From: an uncultured Odoribacter sp.
Lineage (GTDB): Bacteria > Bacteroidota > Bacteroidia > Bacteroidales > Marinifilaceae
DNA: 64,000 nt
Reading direction: 5' to 3'
NCBI GenBank assembly: GCA_944321145.1
Contig: CALUKF010000003.1
Location: forward strand, 1-64,000
Numbering within the stretch: the first letter of the stretch is position 1; the number at the start of each line of letters is the position of its first letter. The position numbers and the translations under genes are program-made. This document shows, one piece after another, positions 34,409 to 42,641 of this stretch. The notes under the pieces were generated by a model. It saw only the letters and a program-made list of their open reading frames with translations. It was not told the DNA's origin and searched no databases.

Positions 34409-35473
34409 TCAGCGGTTGCCGTACATTTTTTCGTAATATTGCTGGTAGGCACCGCTGGTCACTTGATCGAGCCAAGGCTGGTTGTCGAGGTACCAGCGGA
34501 CGGTGCGTTCGATGCCTTCCTCGAATTGGAGGGAAGGCTCCCAGCCGAGCTCGCGCTGCAATTTGCGGGAGTCGATGGCGTAGCGCAGGTCGTGCCCCTG
34601 GCGGTCGGTGACGTAGGTGATGAGGTGGTCGGACGCGCCTTCGGGGCGACCGAGGAGGCGGTCAACGGTCTTGATGAGCACCTTGATGAGGTCGATGTTC
34701 CGCCATTCGTTGAAGCCGCCGATGTTGTACGTGTCGGCAACGCGCCCCCGGTGGAAAATGAGGTCGATGGCACGGGCATGGTCTTCGACATAAAGCCAGT
34801 CGCGCACATTCTCGCCCTTGCCGTAGACGGGGAGCGGCTTGTTGTGGCGGATGTTGTTGATGAAGAGCGGAATCAGCTTCTCCGGGAATTGATAGGGACC
34901 GTAGTTGTTGCTGCAGTTGGTCACGAGGGTCGGCATACCGTAGGTGTCGTGGAAGGCACGCACAAAGTGGTCGGAGGAGGCTTTAGAGGCAGAGTAAGGG
35001 GAATGGGGGGCGTATTTCGTCTCTTCGGTGAAGAGAGTGCCGTCGAACTGAAGGGCACCGTACACTTCATCGGTGGAGATGTGGTAAAAGAGTTTCCCCT
35101 CGAAGGCGCCTTCCCATGCTTCTTTTGCCGCCTGAAGCAGGGTCAAAGTGCCGAGGACGTTGGTCTTGGCAAAGGTGAACGGGTCTTTGATGCTCCTGTC
35201 CACGTGGCTCTCTGCTGCCAGGTGGATGATGCCGTCGATGGCGTATTGCCGGAGAATCGCCTGCATGCGGGGGTAGTCGCAGATGTCTGCCCGCTCGAAA
35301 ACATAGTTGGGCGCGTGCTCCACGTCCTGCAGGTTGGCGAGGTTGCCGGCATAAGTCAGCTTGTCGAGGTTCACAATCCGGTAGTCCGGGTATTTCTTTA
35401 CAAACAGGCGCACGACGTGCGAGCCGATGAAGCCGGCACCGCCTGTGATGAGTATATTCCGCTTGTAATCCAT
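34409..35473 (-). CDS. rfbB: dTDP-glucose 4,6-dehydratase
   Basis: Second enzyme of dTDP-L-rhamnose synthesis (354 residues): converts dTDP-glucose to dTDP-4-keto-6-deoxyglucose. The NAD-binding motif is GGAGFIGSH (residues ~10-18), the catalytic Tyr/Lys pair is YSASKAS, and HISTDEVYG carries the active-site Thr/Asp/Glu. Last of the rfbA-C-D-B series; the UpxY gene follows three bases later. Confidence 0.97.
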   Translation of the reverse strand: MDYKRNILITGGAGFIGSHVVRLFVKKYPDYRIVNLDKLTYAGNLANLQDVEHAPNYVFERADICDYPRMQAILRQYAIDGIIHLAAESHVDRSIKDPFTFAKTNVLGTLTLLQAAKEAWEGAFEGKLFYHISTDEVYGALQFDGTLFTEETKYAPHSPYSASKASSDHFVRAFHDTYGMPTLVTNCSNNYGPYQFPEKLIPLFINNIRHNKPLPVYGKGENVRDWLYVEDHARAIDLIFHRGRVADTYNIGGFNEWRNIDLIKVLIKTVDRLLGRPEGASDHLITYVTDRQGHDLRYAIDSRKLQRELGWEPSLQFEEGIERTVRWYLDNQPWLDQVTSGAYQQYYEKMYGNR

Positions 35474-35485
35474 GATTTTCTAGTT

Positions 35486-36361
35486 TTATTGATGGTTTGA
35501 CAAATCCAATTCTTTAATACATTTCACAAGAGAGTCCTTCCAATAGGGGATTGTCCAATGGAAATCGCGCTTCACTTTCGTCTTGTCGAGCACCGAAAAG
35601 GCAGGACGGCGCACCCGGCTCGGGAACTCGTCCGAATGGCAGGGCTGGATGTCGCAAGTCCTGCCGGAAAGGGCGGCAATCTCCCGGGCAAAGTCGTACC
35701 AAGAGCAGACGCCCTCGTTGGAAAAGTGGTAGGTGCCCTGCATCTGCGCGTAAAGCCCCTCCTCGGTGATGTGGAAAAGCAAGTCCGCCAAGTCACCGGC
35801 ATAAGTAGGAGTACCCACTTGGTCGAAAACGACGGTAAGGCGGTCGCGTTCTGCCGTCAGGCGGCGCATGGTTTTCACGAAGTTGTTCCCAAAAGCGGAG
35901 TAGAGCCATGCTGTCCGGAAAATCAGATGGCGGCAACCGCTCGCAACAACCGCCTGCTCGCCAGCCCATTTTGTCTGCCCGTAGACTCCCAAAGGCGCCA
36001 CGGCATCCTCCTCACGGAAAGGCAAGTTGCCCGTGCCGCCGAAGACGTAGTCAGTGGAAACGTGCAGGAGGGCAGCCCCCTGCTCTCGGCAAGCTGTCGC
36101 GAGGTTGCCCACGGCGAGGTGGTTGATGGCATCTGCCCGTGCCGCGTCGTCCTCCGCTTTGTCCACGTTGGTATAAGCGGCACAATTCACCACTGCCGCG
36201 ATGCGATGCTCCGCCATGCAACGGCGCACGGCGTCCAAGTCCGTAATATCCAACTCTTCTACGTCGGTAAAAAGGTAAGCGCAACGACTGCCTGCCGCAG
36301 CCCGGCGGCGCATTTCATTGCCCAACTGACCGTTTGCACCGGTCACCAATATGTTATTCAT
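35486..36361 (-). CDS. rfbD: dTDP-4-dehydrorhamnose reductase
   Basis: Last enzyme of dTDP-L-rhamnose synthesis (291 residues). Rossmann motif TGANGQLG at the N-terminus, VSTDYVFGG with the catalytic Thr, and YGQTKWAGE with the Tyr/Lys pair. It overlaps the upstream rfbC gene by eight bases, showing translational coupling, and precedes rfbB by 12 bases. Confidence 0.97.
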   Translation of the reverse strand: MNNILVTGANGQLGNEMRRRAAAGSRCAYLFTDVEELDITDLDAVRRCMAEHRIAAVVNCAAYTNVDKAEDDAARADAINHLAVGNLATACREQGAALLHVSTDYVFGGTGNLPFREEDAVAPLGVYGQTKWAGEQAVVASGCRHLIFRTAWLYSAFGNNFVKTMRRLTAERDRLTVVFDQVGTPTYAGDLADLLFHITEEGLYAQMQGTYHFSNEGVCSWYDFAREIAALSGRTCDIQPCHSDEFPSRVRRPAFSVLDKTKVKRDFHWTIPYWKDSLVKCIKELDLSNHQ

Positions 36362-36926
36362 ACAAATCTATTTTATAGTCAAACAACCATTCTGCCTCGC
36401 TCAAACGGGGATGGTGGCGGTCTTTCTCCGAAAGAATCACTTCAGAGGCAGGGATTTTCCAATCAATGCCCAAGGCAGGGTCGTCCCATGCCAAAGCGCC
36501 TTCGCTCTCAGGGGCATAGAAGTTGTCACATTTGTATTGGAAAACCGCCTCGTCGCTCAGCACGGCGAAACCGTGGGCAAAACCACGTGGAAGAAAGAAT
36601 TGCAGCTTCTCGTCCGCATCCAATTCCATCGCCACGTGTTGCCCGAAGGTGGGCGAACCCAGGCGGATGTCCACCGCCACGTCCAACACGCGCCCTTTCA
36701 CCACGCGCACCAGCTTCGATTGGGCGTATGGCGGCTTCTGAAAGTGCAGCCCACGCACCACGCCGTAATGCGACTTCGACTCGTTGTCCTGCACAAAGTC
36801 CACCCGACGCACCAACCGCTCAAACTCCCGCTGGGAGTAAGATTCAAAAAAGTAACCACGCGCATCCCCAAAGACGCGGGGGCGCAGCACTACCACGCCG
36901 TCGATGGAGGTTTTTATTAGTTCCAT
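36354..36926 (-). CDS. rfbC: dTDP-4-dehydrorhamnose 3,5-epimerase
   Basis: Cupin-fold epimerase (190 residues) of the rhamnose pathway. The start is placed at MELIKTS because homologues begin with this strand; in-frame ATGs also exist seven and four codons upstream. Conserved blocks are VFGDARGYFFESY, RGLHFQ with the catalytic His region, GRVLDVAVDIR, and PRGFAHGF. It starts just after rfbA. Confidence 0.96.
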   Translation of the reverse strand: MELIKTSIDGVVVLRPRVFGDARGYFFESYSQREFERLVRRVDFVQDNESKSHYGVVRGLHFQKPPYAQSKLVRVVKGRVLDVAVDIRLGSPTFGQHVAMELDADEKLQFFLPRGFAHGFAVLSDEAVFQYKCDNFYAPESEGALAWDDPALGIDWKIPASEVILSEKDRHHPRLSEAEWLFDYKIDLYE

Positions 36927-36949
36927 ATTGCTCATTATCTTAATCAAAG

Positions 36950-37837
36950 TTATACCTTTTCAAAATCTTCCGCCATGCGCAGAAGATACTGTCCGTAGGG
37001 GTTTTTCAGCATAGGCTGTGCCAATTCGCGCATCTTGGCGGGAGTAATCCACCCCTGGCGCAGGGCGATGCCTTCCAAACAGGCGATTTTCAACCCCTGC
37101 CGCTTCTCAATCACCTCCACGAAAGTCGACGCCTCGCTCAAAGAGTCGTGCGTCCCCGTGTCCAACCACGCAAAACCGCGTCCCAAGAGCTGTACTTTCA
37201 ACTCGCCGTCCTCCAAGAAACGCTGATTGACCGAGGTGATTTCCAATTCTCCACGCGCCGAGGGCTTGATGCTTTTCGCCACGTCGACCACCTTGTTCGG
37301 GTAGTAATAAAGCCCCACCACGGCATAATTCGACTTGGGCTGCTTGGGTTTCTCTTCGATGCTCAACACGTTGCCCGCCTTGTCAAACTCCGCCACGCCG
37401 TAACGCTCGGGGTCGCTCACCCAATAACCAAAAACAGTCGCCTTCTGCTCCTCCTCTGCACTGCGCACCGCCTCGCGCAACATGCGCGTAAAGCTCTGTC
37501 CATAAAAGATATTGTCGCCCAACACCAAGCATACCGAATCATCGCCAATAAATTGCTCGCCAATCAGAAACGCCTGCGCCAAACCATCCGGGCTCGGCTG
37601 CTCCGCATACTCAAAACGCACCCCAAAGTCCGAACCGTCGCCCAACAAACGACGGAAACCAGGCAAGTCCTGCGGCGTCGAGATAATCAATATCTCCCGT
37701 ATCCCCGACAACATCAGCACGGAAATCGGATAGTAAATCATCGGCTTGTCAAAAATAGGGAGCAATTGCTTGCTCACCCCCTTCGTAATCGGGTAAAGCC
37801 GCGTGCCAGAGCCGCCAGCCAATACAATTCCTTTCAT
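36950..37837 (-). CDS. rfbA: Glucose-1-phosphate thymidylyltransferase
   Basis: First enzyme of dTDP-rhamnose synthesis (295 residues). The nucleotide-binding signature [26 protein letters not shown] and LGDNIFYG are all present. It starts 11 bases after the stop of the AlbA_2-type regulator gene, so the four rfb genes probably share a transcript with that regulator. Confidence 0.98.
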   Translation of the reverse strand: MKGIVLAGGSGTRLYPITKGVSKQLLPIFDKPMIYYPISVLMLSGIREILIISTPQDLPGFRRLLGDGSDFGVRFEYAEQPSPDGLAQAFLIGEQFIGDDSVCLVLGDNIFYGQSFTRMLREAVRSAEEEQKATVFGYWVSDPERYGVAEFDKAGNVLSIEEKPKQPKSNYAVVGLYYYPNKVVDVAKSIKPSARGELEITSVNQRFLEDGELKVQLLGRGFAWLDTGTHDSLSEASTFVEVIEKRQGLKIACLEGIALRQGWITPAKMRELAQPMLKNPYGQYLLRMAEDFEKV

Positions 37838-37848
37838 AAAACATTCAT

Positions 37849-39336
37849 TTATTTAGTTATTCCATTTTGATTCTTCAATTGCAAGCCCTTCGGGGTCAAA
37901 CGATATTTCTGCAACACGCTACGAGGTTTATCTGGAATCGTCCTTTCAATAAACCCCATGGTTAAGGCTGGACGCAAATAGCTTTCATAAAAATATTTTC
38001 TATCGCCCAACTTCAATTTTTCTTGTAATTCTAGTCTTCCCATCTCGCCCTCCAAGATTTTCAGCAACTCTACAACATGGGGGGTAACATGGGGGGTAAC
38101 ATGGGGGGTAACATGGGGGGTAACTGGGGGGGTGACTGAGGGGGTAACTGGGGGGGTGACTGAGGGGGTATCCGTACCAACATGAGAGGTAACATGTAGG
38201 GTATCAACGTCAACATGGGGGGCGACTTGCGGGGTGACTTGCGGGGTGACTTGCGGGGTCACCGGTTCACAAGCCGGAATCGTCATCCGCAGGAAATTCT
38301 CCGTAAACCGGAAACACTCCCTGCCGTAAGCCCTCAAAATCCGGGGAATACCGGAACCCAAATGCTCCACCAAATCCAAGTCACGGAACACCCGCATCAA
38401 CTCCTTGTTCCGAGGCACAGAATACCCGTCGAAAAACTCCTCCTCCGTCATACCCTGCGGCACGCCGCCAAAAGAGGTTATCTCAATCCTGTCGTCAAAT
38501 ATTTCAAACTTCGGCGGCACTTCCAATGTATAATCGTTATGCACAATGGCATTAATCACTGCCTCACGCAGAGCAATCGCATCCCACAACCGCCTTTCCT
38601 CCCGCTCCTTAGGCGTAATTTTCGCCACCGTCCGGTTCTCCACGTCGAGCTTGTCCAACACCTGCTTGGTCGCCTTCACCAACGAACAATAGCCATACTC
38701 GTTATTCTCCACCAAATCTACCCGGTCGTGCCCTGCATACTTTGCCACCTTGATAGACATGCCATTCACATCTGCCAGCAAATAAGCCGCATAATTGAAC
38801 TCCCCATCCACCAACAACTCCAAATTCGCCGCAAACTGCTGGTTTAATATCTTGTTCACCGCCTCATAATAAATCTTCAACTGCTCAAACGTAAGCTGCT
38901 GATTCGGCGACTTAATCGTGCCAATGGAACGGCGGATGCTCTTGGCATACAACGCAGCAATCATCTTCTCCGGCATCGGCTCAGCCGCCGTCCCCACGCG
39001 GATAAACGCACCCCGTTCCGTCATGCCATAACGCCTGATATAGTAAGGCTTTTCCATGCCGCTGGCAAAAGTCACCTTAATCACCTCCACCTCCCCCAGC
39101 TTTTCTTCCGCCACATCAAACAATCCCATGCACGAAGGCTGGATATTGTTCTTCAGCCTATCCTTTATTTTCAGCATATCTCCGTCCAAATCCTTTACCC
39201 CCACCGGCACTCCCGCCTTATTCACACCAACATACAACACCCCTCCCTCCCGATAATTCAGGAACGCCACCGCCTCCTTCTCCAAATCCTCCGTCAGGCA
39301 CTGCTTGTATTCTATCCGATTCGTTTCTACTGCCAT
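37849..39336 (-). CDS. AlbA_2 (Schlafen-type) ATP-binding regulator with VTP tandem repeats
   Basis: A 495-residue protein of the AlbA_2 / HATPase_c_4 / winged-helix group often annotated as ATP-dependent regulator. The start is the ATG of [12 protein letters not shown]; a -7 element lies 27 bases upstream. The AlbA_2 domain covers about 5-125 ([15 protein letters not shown]), the ATP-binding region about 240-350 ([21 protein letters not shown]), then a low-complexity linker of VTPQ/VTPH/VTPP repeats (about 358-425), then a C-terminal winged helix. The linker is encoded by 12-base repeats. It is the first gene of the rfb transcript and sits between the two UpxY genes. Confidence 0.85.
   Translation of the reverse strand: MAVETNRIEYKQCLTEDLEKEAVAFLNYREGGVLYVGVNKAGVPVGVKDLDGDMLKIKDRLKNNIQPSCMGLFDVAEEKLGEVEVIKVTFASGMEKPYYIRRYGMTERGAFIRVGTAAEPMPEKMIAALYAKSIRRSIGTIKSPNQQLTFEQLKIYYEAVNKILNQQFAANLELLVDGEFNYAAYLLADVNGMSIKVAKYAGHDRVDLVENNEYGYCSLVKATKQVLDKLDVENRTVAKITPKEREERRLWDAIALREAVINAIVHNDYTLEVPPKFEIFDDRIEITSFGGVPQGMTEEEFFDGYSVPRNKELMRVFRDLDLVEHLGSGIPRILRAYGRECFRFTENFLRMTIPACEPVTPQVTPQVTPQVAPHVDVDTLHVTSHVGTDTPSVTPPVTPSVTPPVTPHVTPHVTPHVTPHVVELLKILEGEMGRLELQEKLKLGDRKYFYESYLRPALTMGFIERTIPDKPRSVLQKYRLTPKGLQLKNQNGITK
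38073..38259 (-). repeat. 12-bp in-frame tandem repeats in the regulator gene
   Basis: On the plus strand: four copies of ACATGGGGGGTA from 38073, two 24-base units (ACTGGGGGGGTGACTGAGGG then GGTA) to about 38170, a degenerate spacer, then three copies of GACTTGCGGGGT to 38259. All units are multiples of 12 bases, so copy-number changes keep the frame; tracts of six to seven G within them could slip by one. Confidence 0.85.
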
Positions 39337-39362
39337 AAAAATCAATCCATTTATAACAGCAA

Positions 39363-39370
39363 CAAAGATA
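39363..39370 (-). promoter_or_regulatory. -7 element of the regulator-rfb transcript
   Basis: TATCTTTG on the minus strand, 27 bases before the ATG at 39336. No TTTG lies 19 bases upstream because that position is inside the preceding terminator hairpin. It fixes the start of the regulator at 39336 rather than at a further-upstream codon. Confidence 0.5.
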
Positions 39371-39372
39371 AA

Positions 39373-39404
39373 CAAAAAAAGAGTTCTCCTTTCGGAAAAC
39401 TCTT
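39373..39404 (-). terminator. Rho-independent terminator of the main capsule operon
   Basis: On the minus strand AAGAGTTTTCC - GAAA - GGAGAACTCTT with one G-T pair, a GNRA loop and seven T. It lies 50 bases past the second UpxY stop and makes UpxY the last gene of the capsule operon. Confidence 0.85.
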
Positions 39405-39454
39405 CACAATCTGCCGATAGCAGCATCTATTTAGTTACAACCTTCTTATCTTGT

Positions 39455-39988
39455 TTACCCGACATTCACCCTCTCCACAAAACTGGCAGGAATATCCACC
39501 AAGGCGCATCCCAACAAATCAATCCGCACTGCCACTTTCGTCTCACCACGGAATTGCACCAATTCCCCCTCCAACCCCTTTAAAGCCCCCTTCACCACCT
39601 GAATCGAATCGCCCACTGCAATGTCTTCATTTACCATCTCCACCGCCTCTTCCGAAAAATCCACAAGAAAACGGAAATCCTCCATCTGCTTGTCCGGAAT
39701 CACAGCAGGCTCCCGTTCTCCCCGCAGCTTCAAAAAAGAAACTACTCCTCGCATCTCCAACACCTTCACCCACTCTTTCCGCTCCACCCGCACAAAAACC
39801 ATCCCTGCAATCACCGGCACCACTACCTTTGCTTTCCGATAACTCCATTGCCGCACTACCGTCTGCACCGGCAAAAAACACTCCACTCCCACCTCTGCCA
39901 ACCGCTCCCGCACCTTCTTCTCCGCCCGTGACGCCGTATACACCGCATGCCAATGCTTATTTTCCACACATTTCTCCGTCATGTTCAA
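39455..39988 (-). CDS. UpxY family transcription antiterminator (copy 2)
   Basis: A 177-residue NusG-like protein with NGN (about 10-108) and KOW (about 126-170) parts. From HWHAVYTASRAEKKVRERL to DIPASFVER it is nearly collinear with copy 1, differing mainly at VRQWSYRKAK and the last residues. The synonymous sites, however, are very different from copy 1. It is the 3'-terminal gene of the capsule operon, followed by a terminator, and should act in trans on a capsule leader, perhaps the one upstream of wecC. Confidence 0.92.
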   Translation of the reverse strand: MNMTEKCVENKHWHAVYTASRAEKKVRERLAEVGVECFLPVQTVVRQWSYRKAKVVVPVIAGMVFVRVERKEWVKVLEMRGVVSFLKLRGEREPAVIPDKQMEDFRFLVDFSEEAVEMVNEDIAVGDSIQVVKGALKGLEGELVQFRGETKVAVRIDLLGCALVDIPASFVERVNVG

Positions 39989-40001
39989 ACTATTGCCCCT
40001 G

Positions 40002-40400
40002 TCAAATCACAATCAACCCCTCTAATTTCCGTATCAAAACAACCACCTTTTCAAAATAAGGAGCAACATCTTCTTCTGTCCATTCCAAAAAATCGTCATA
40101 ATCCCCTCCTTGACGCATTTCAAACAAACGAGAAAACAAACGCCCATCTTCTTTTGTCAATATCCCTTTGACCACAAACTCCAAACCAATAATCCGAATG
40201 ACTCCTGCATGCGTATGCGCAATAAAACCTTGTGACAACAACAATGCAGAAGCTGCATAATACAATGCGTAATACAACCGATTGGCTGCAAGCGTCCAAT
40301 GTCCCGATTTTGCATTGTCCTCAGCTTCTGTCACCGTATTGTATGCTTTCTGCATCCGATACGTAACCAACGCCCGTTTTTCTTCCTTGCTCAAAGTCAT
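40002..40400 (-). CDS. HEPN domain protein
   Basis: A 132-residue all-helical protein. The helix AANRLYYALYYAASALLLSQGF and the RLFEMRQGGDYDDF motif near residue 95 match the HEPN family that partners with small nucleotidyltransferases. The RxxxxH RNase motif of HepT-type toxins is not evident. Its start overlaps the MNT stop by four bases, so the pair is translationally coupled. A toxin-antitoxin or nucleotide-binding role is possible. Confidence 0.82.
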   Translation of the reverse strand: MTLSKEEKRALVTYRMQKAYNTVTEAEDNAKSGHWTLAANRLYYALYYAASALLLSQGFIAHTHAGVIRIIGLEFVVKGILTKEDGRLFSRLFEMRQGGDYDDFLEWTEEDVAPYFEKVVVLIRKLEGLIVI

Positions 40401-40717
40401 TGTAACCTTATTCCATCCTGTTCAACATTCTTATAAAAAGGCGTAAAATGCCTCCTATTCCACTCCGCTTGCGTATAGATCTTAGGACTTATCATCTCAC
40501 CCACCGTCCATCCGAAATCAATCAATGGAAAAGCAACTTGGTCAAAATCATCATTACTCACCCTCTCTTTATCCATCAAAATTAAAATATCCCAATCTGA
40601 ATCCTCACGCGCCTCCCCTCTTGCCCTCGAACCATAAAGCCAAACCCTTGCATCCGGAGCAACCAAAGACAAAATCTGCCTAATTTGGAATAATATTTCA
40701 TTCTGACTCAATTTCAT
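40397..40717 (-). CDS. MNT-type minimal nucleotidyltransferase
   Basis: A 106-residue polymerase-beta-fold protein with the full motif GSRARGEAREDSDWDILI (GSxxxG and DxD) at about 29-46 and a third acid downstream. Such proteins AMPylate or otherwise modify a HEPN partner, which is encoded directly after it. It lies 42 bases downstream of wecB. Confidence 0.88.
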   Translation of the reverse strand: MKLSQNEILFQIRQILSLVAPDARVWLYGSRARGEAREDSDWDILILMDKERVSNDDFDQVAFPLIDFGWTVGEMISPKIYTQAEWNRRHFTPFYKNVEQDGIRLQ

Positions 40718-40758
40718 GTCTCAAAGATACAAAAAACCTCTGAAACACCCAAACGCTT

Positions 40759-41922
40759 TCACGACAAGTTTTCTTGCAAAAACCTTACAATCCTCCCGCA
40801 TGCCCTGCCATCCCCATACGGATTCACGGCACGGCTCATCCCTTCATAATAATCCCTGTCTCCCAACAGAGCAGAAACCTCCGCCACAATCCGCTCATAA
40901 TCCGTCCCCACCAACTTCACCGTCCCCGCTTCCAACGCCTCCGGGCGTTCCGTCGTGTCACGCATCACCAACACCGGCTTTCCCAACCCCGGAGCCTCCT
41001 CTTGTATCCCGCCACTGTCCGTCAGCACAATATGCGACTTCTCCATCAGATACACAAAACTCAGGTACTCCAACGGCTCAATGAAAAACATATTCCCCAA
41101 CCGGCTCAAATCCTCCCCGAATACCTCATGTATCGGGCGGCGCACATTCGGGTTCAAGTGCATCGGATAAACAAAATCCACCTCCGGATACTTCTCCGTC
41201 AATGCCTTTATCGCTTGGCACATCCGGATAAAACCCTCTCCAAAATTCTCCCGCCGGTGCCCCGTAATCAACACCAGACGCCGCTCCCCGTCCAGACGCT
41301 TCACGTCATATCCCGCCTCTGCCAACAACTTCTCCAACTGCGCATCCAGTTCCCTGTCCGCCTTGATTTTGTCCACCACCATATACAAGGCATCAATTAC
41401 CGTATTCCCGGTCACCGTCACCTGCTCCTCCTTCACTCCCTCTGCCAACAGATTCTGCCGGCTCAACGGCGTGGGCGCAAAATGGTAAGTGGCTATCCGC
41501 CCCGTAATCTGCCGGTTCATCTCCTCCGGCCACGGGCTGTAAATATTATGCGTCCGCAACCCTGCCTCCACGTGCCCCACGGGTATCTGCTGGTAAAACG
41601 CCGCCAAGGCTGCCGCTGTCGAGGTCGTCGTGTCCCCATGCACCAGCACCACGTCCGGTTGCGCCTCTTTCAGCACATCCCTCATCCCCGTCAGCACCCT
41701 TGCCGTCACGTCATACAAATCCTGCCCCTGCTTCATGATATTCAAATCATAATCAGGCGTAATTTCAAATATCTTCAACACCTGGTCTAGCATCTCCCGA
41801 TGCTGCCCCGTCACGCATACCACCGTCTCAAACTCCTCCGGTTGCTGCTGGAATGCTTTCACCAGAGGCGCCATCTTGATTGCTTCGGGACGAGTCCCGA
41901 AAACTAACATCACCTTTTTCAT
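40759..41922 (-). CDS. wecB: UDP-N-acetylglucosamine 2-epimerase (non-hydrolysing)
   Basis: Converts UDP-GlcNAc to UDP-ManNAc (387 residues). Family blocks: FGTRPEAIKMAPLV, VTGQHREML, VHGDTTT, GHVEAGLRT, LTDSGGIQEEA and RDTTERPEA near the C-terminus. With WecC at the 5' end of the locus it provides UDP-ManNAcA. It starts one base after the WecG-like stop. Confidence 0.97.
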   Translation of the reverse strand: MKKVMLVFGTRPEAIKMAPLVKAFQQQPEEFETVVCVTGQHREMLDQVLKIFEITPDYDLNIMKQGQDLYDVTARVLTGMRDVLKEAQPDVVLVHGDTTTSTAAALAAFYQQIPVGHVEAGLRTHNIYSPWPEEMNRQITGRIATYHFAPTPLSRQNLLAEGVKEEQVTVTGNTVIDALYMVVDKIKADRELDAQLEKLLAEAGYDVKRLDGERRLVLITGHRRENFGEGFIRMCQAIKALTEKYPEVDFVYPMHLNPNVRRPIHEVFGEDLSRLGNMFFIEPLEYLSFVYLMEKSHIVLTDSGGIQEEAPGLGKPVLVMRDTTERPEALEAGTVKLVGTDYERIVAEVSALLGDRDYYEGMSRAVNPYGDGRACGRIVRFLQENLS

Positions 41923-41923
41923 C

Positions 41924-42622
41924 CTATAATTTCCTTGTAATTAACCAATAAGCATACTTCACCAAATGTATCTGCCGCTTGATCCGTTTCGGTTCTTTAA
42001 GCAAGCGATAAGCAAACTCCAGATTATGGTCTACCCACCATTTCGGCGCCCGTTGCACATGCCCTGTATAAACATCAAAACTGCCACCCAACCCCTGATA
42101 AATAGCCTTATGACGTTCCAACATCTCCTCCATCAGCAACTCCTGCTTGGGCGAACCCATCGCCACGAACACCACATCCGGACGCTTCTCCGCAACATCC
42201 GCAATCAGTGCCTGCCTCTCCTCCGCCGTTTTCAGATACCCGTCCCGATGCCCCACAATCCGGATGCCCGGATACTCCTTCTGCAACTTTCCCACCGTCT
42301 CCTCAATCACCTGCGGCTTCCCTCCCACCAGATAAAACGTCTTCTCTTTGCTGAATCGGGCAACAATCTTCAGCCACAACTCACAGCCCGGCACCTTGCA
42401 CGCCTCCTTATGCCCCTTCTGCTTCAACGCCAACTGTGCCCCTGCCCCATCGCAATACCCGATATTCCGGTTAATGATGCCACGAGTCTGCTCCGTCGCA
42501 TGCAAAATCTTCTCGGCATTGATAGCTACCAAAATCCCCTTGTGCTCATCCACAAAAGACAACAACTGCCCCTCGGAAGTGAAAGGATAGATTTCCACTC
42601 CGTTCAACGAAACTTTTTCCAT
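41924..42622 (-). CDS. WecG/TagA/CpsF family glycosyltransferase
   Basis: A 232-residue GT26 enzyme. The start MEKVSLNGVEIYPF is preferred because family members begin at this strand and an upstream ATG would overlap the toroid gene stop. Motifs: NAEKILHATEQTRGIINRN, YCDGAGAQLAL (a conserved Asp-Gly pair), VFVAMGSPKQE and GGSFDVYTGHVQRAPKW. WecG adds ManNAcA to lipid-linked GlcNAc and TagA adds ManNAc. Co-occurrence with wecB and wecC favours ManNAcA transfer. Confidence 0.94.
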   Translation of the reverse strand: MEKVSLNGVEIYPFTSEGQLLSFVDEHKGILVAINAEKILHATEQTRGIINRNIGYCDGAGAQLALKQKGHKEACKVPGCELWLKIVARFSKEKTFYLVGGKPQVIEETVGKLQKEYPGIRIVGHRDGYLKTAEERQALIADVAEKRPDVVFVAMGSPKQELLMEEMLERHKAIYQGLGGSFDVYTGHVQRAPKWWVDHNLEFAYRLLKEPKRIKRQIHLVKYAYWLITRKL

Positions 42623-42641
42623 AATATATCTGTTTGAAAAA

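Noticed and set aside
34061-35500. A long open frame (479 codons) on the plus strand opposite rfbB and UpxY
   Set aside because: It runs exactly antisense to two well-recognised genes, and its translation is low-complexity and unlike any protein family; it results from the biased third positions of the real genes.
38073-38259. CRISPR array
   Set aside because: The repeats are directly adjacent 12-base units with no unique spacers and are in frame within a coding sequence.
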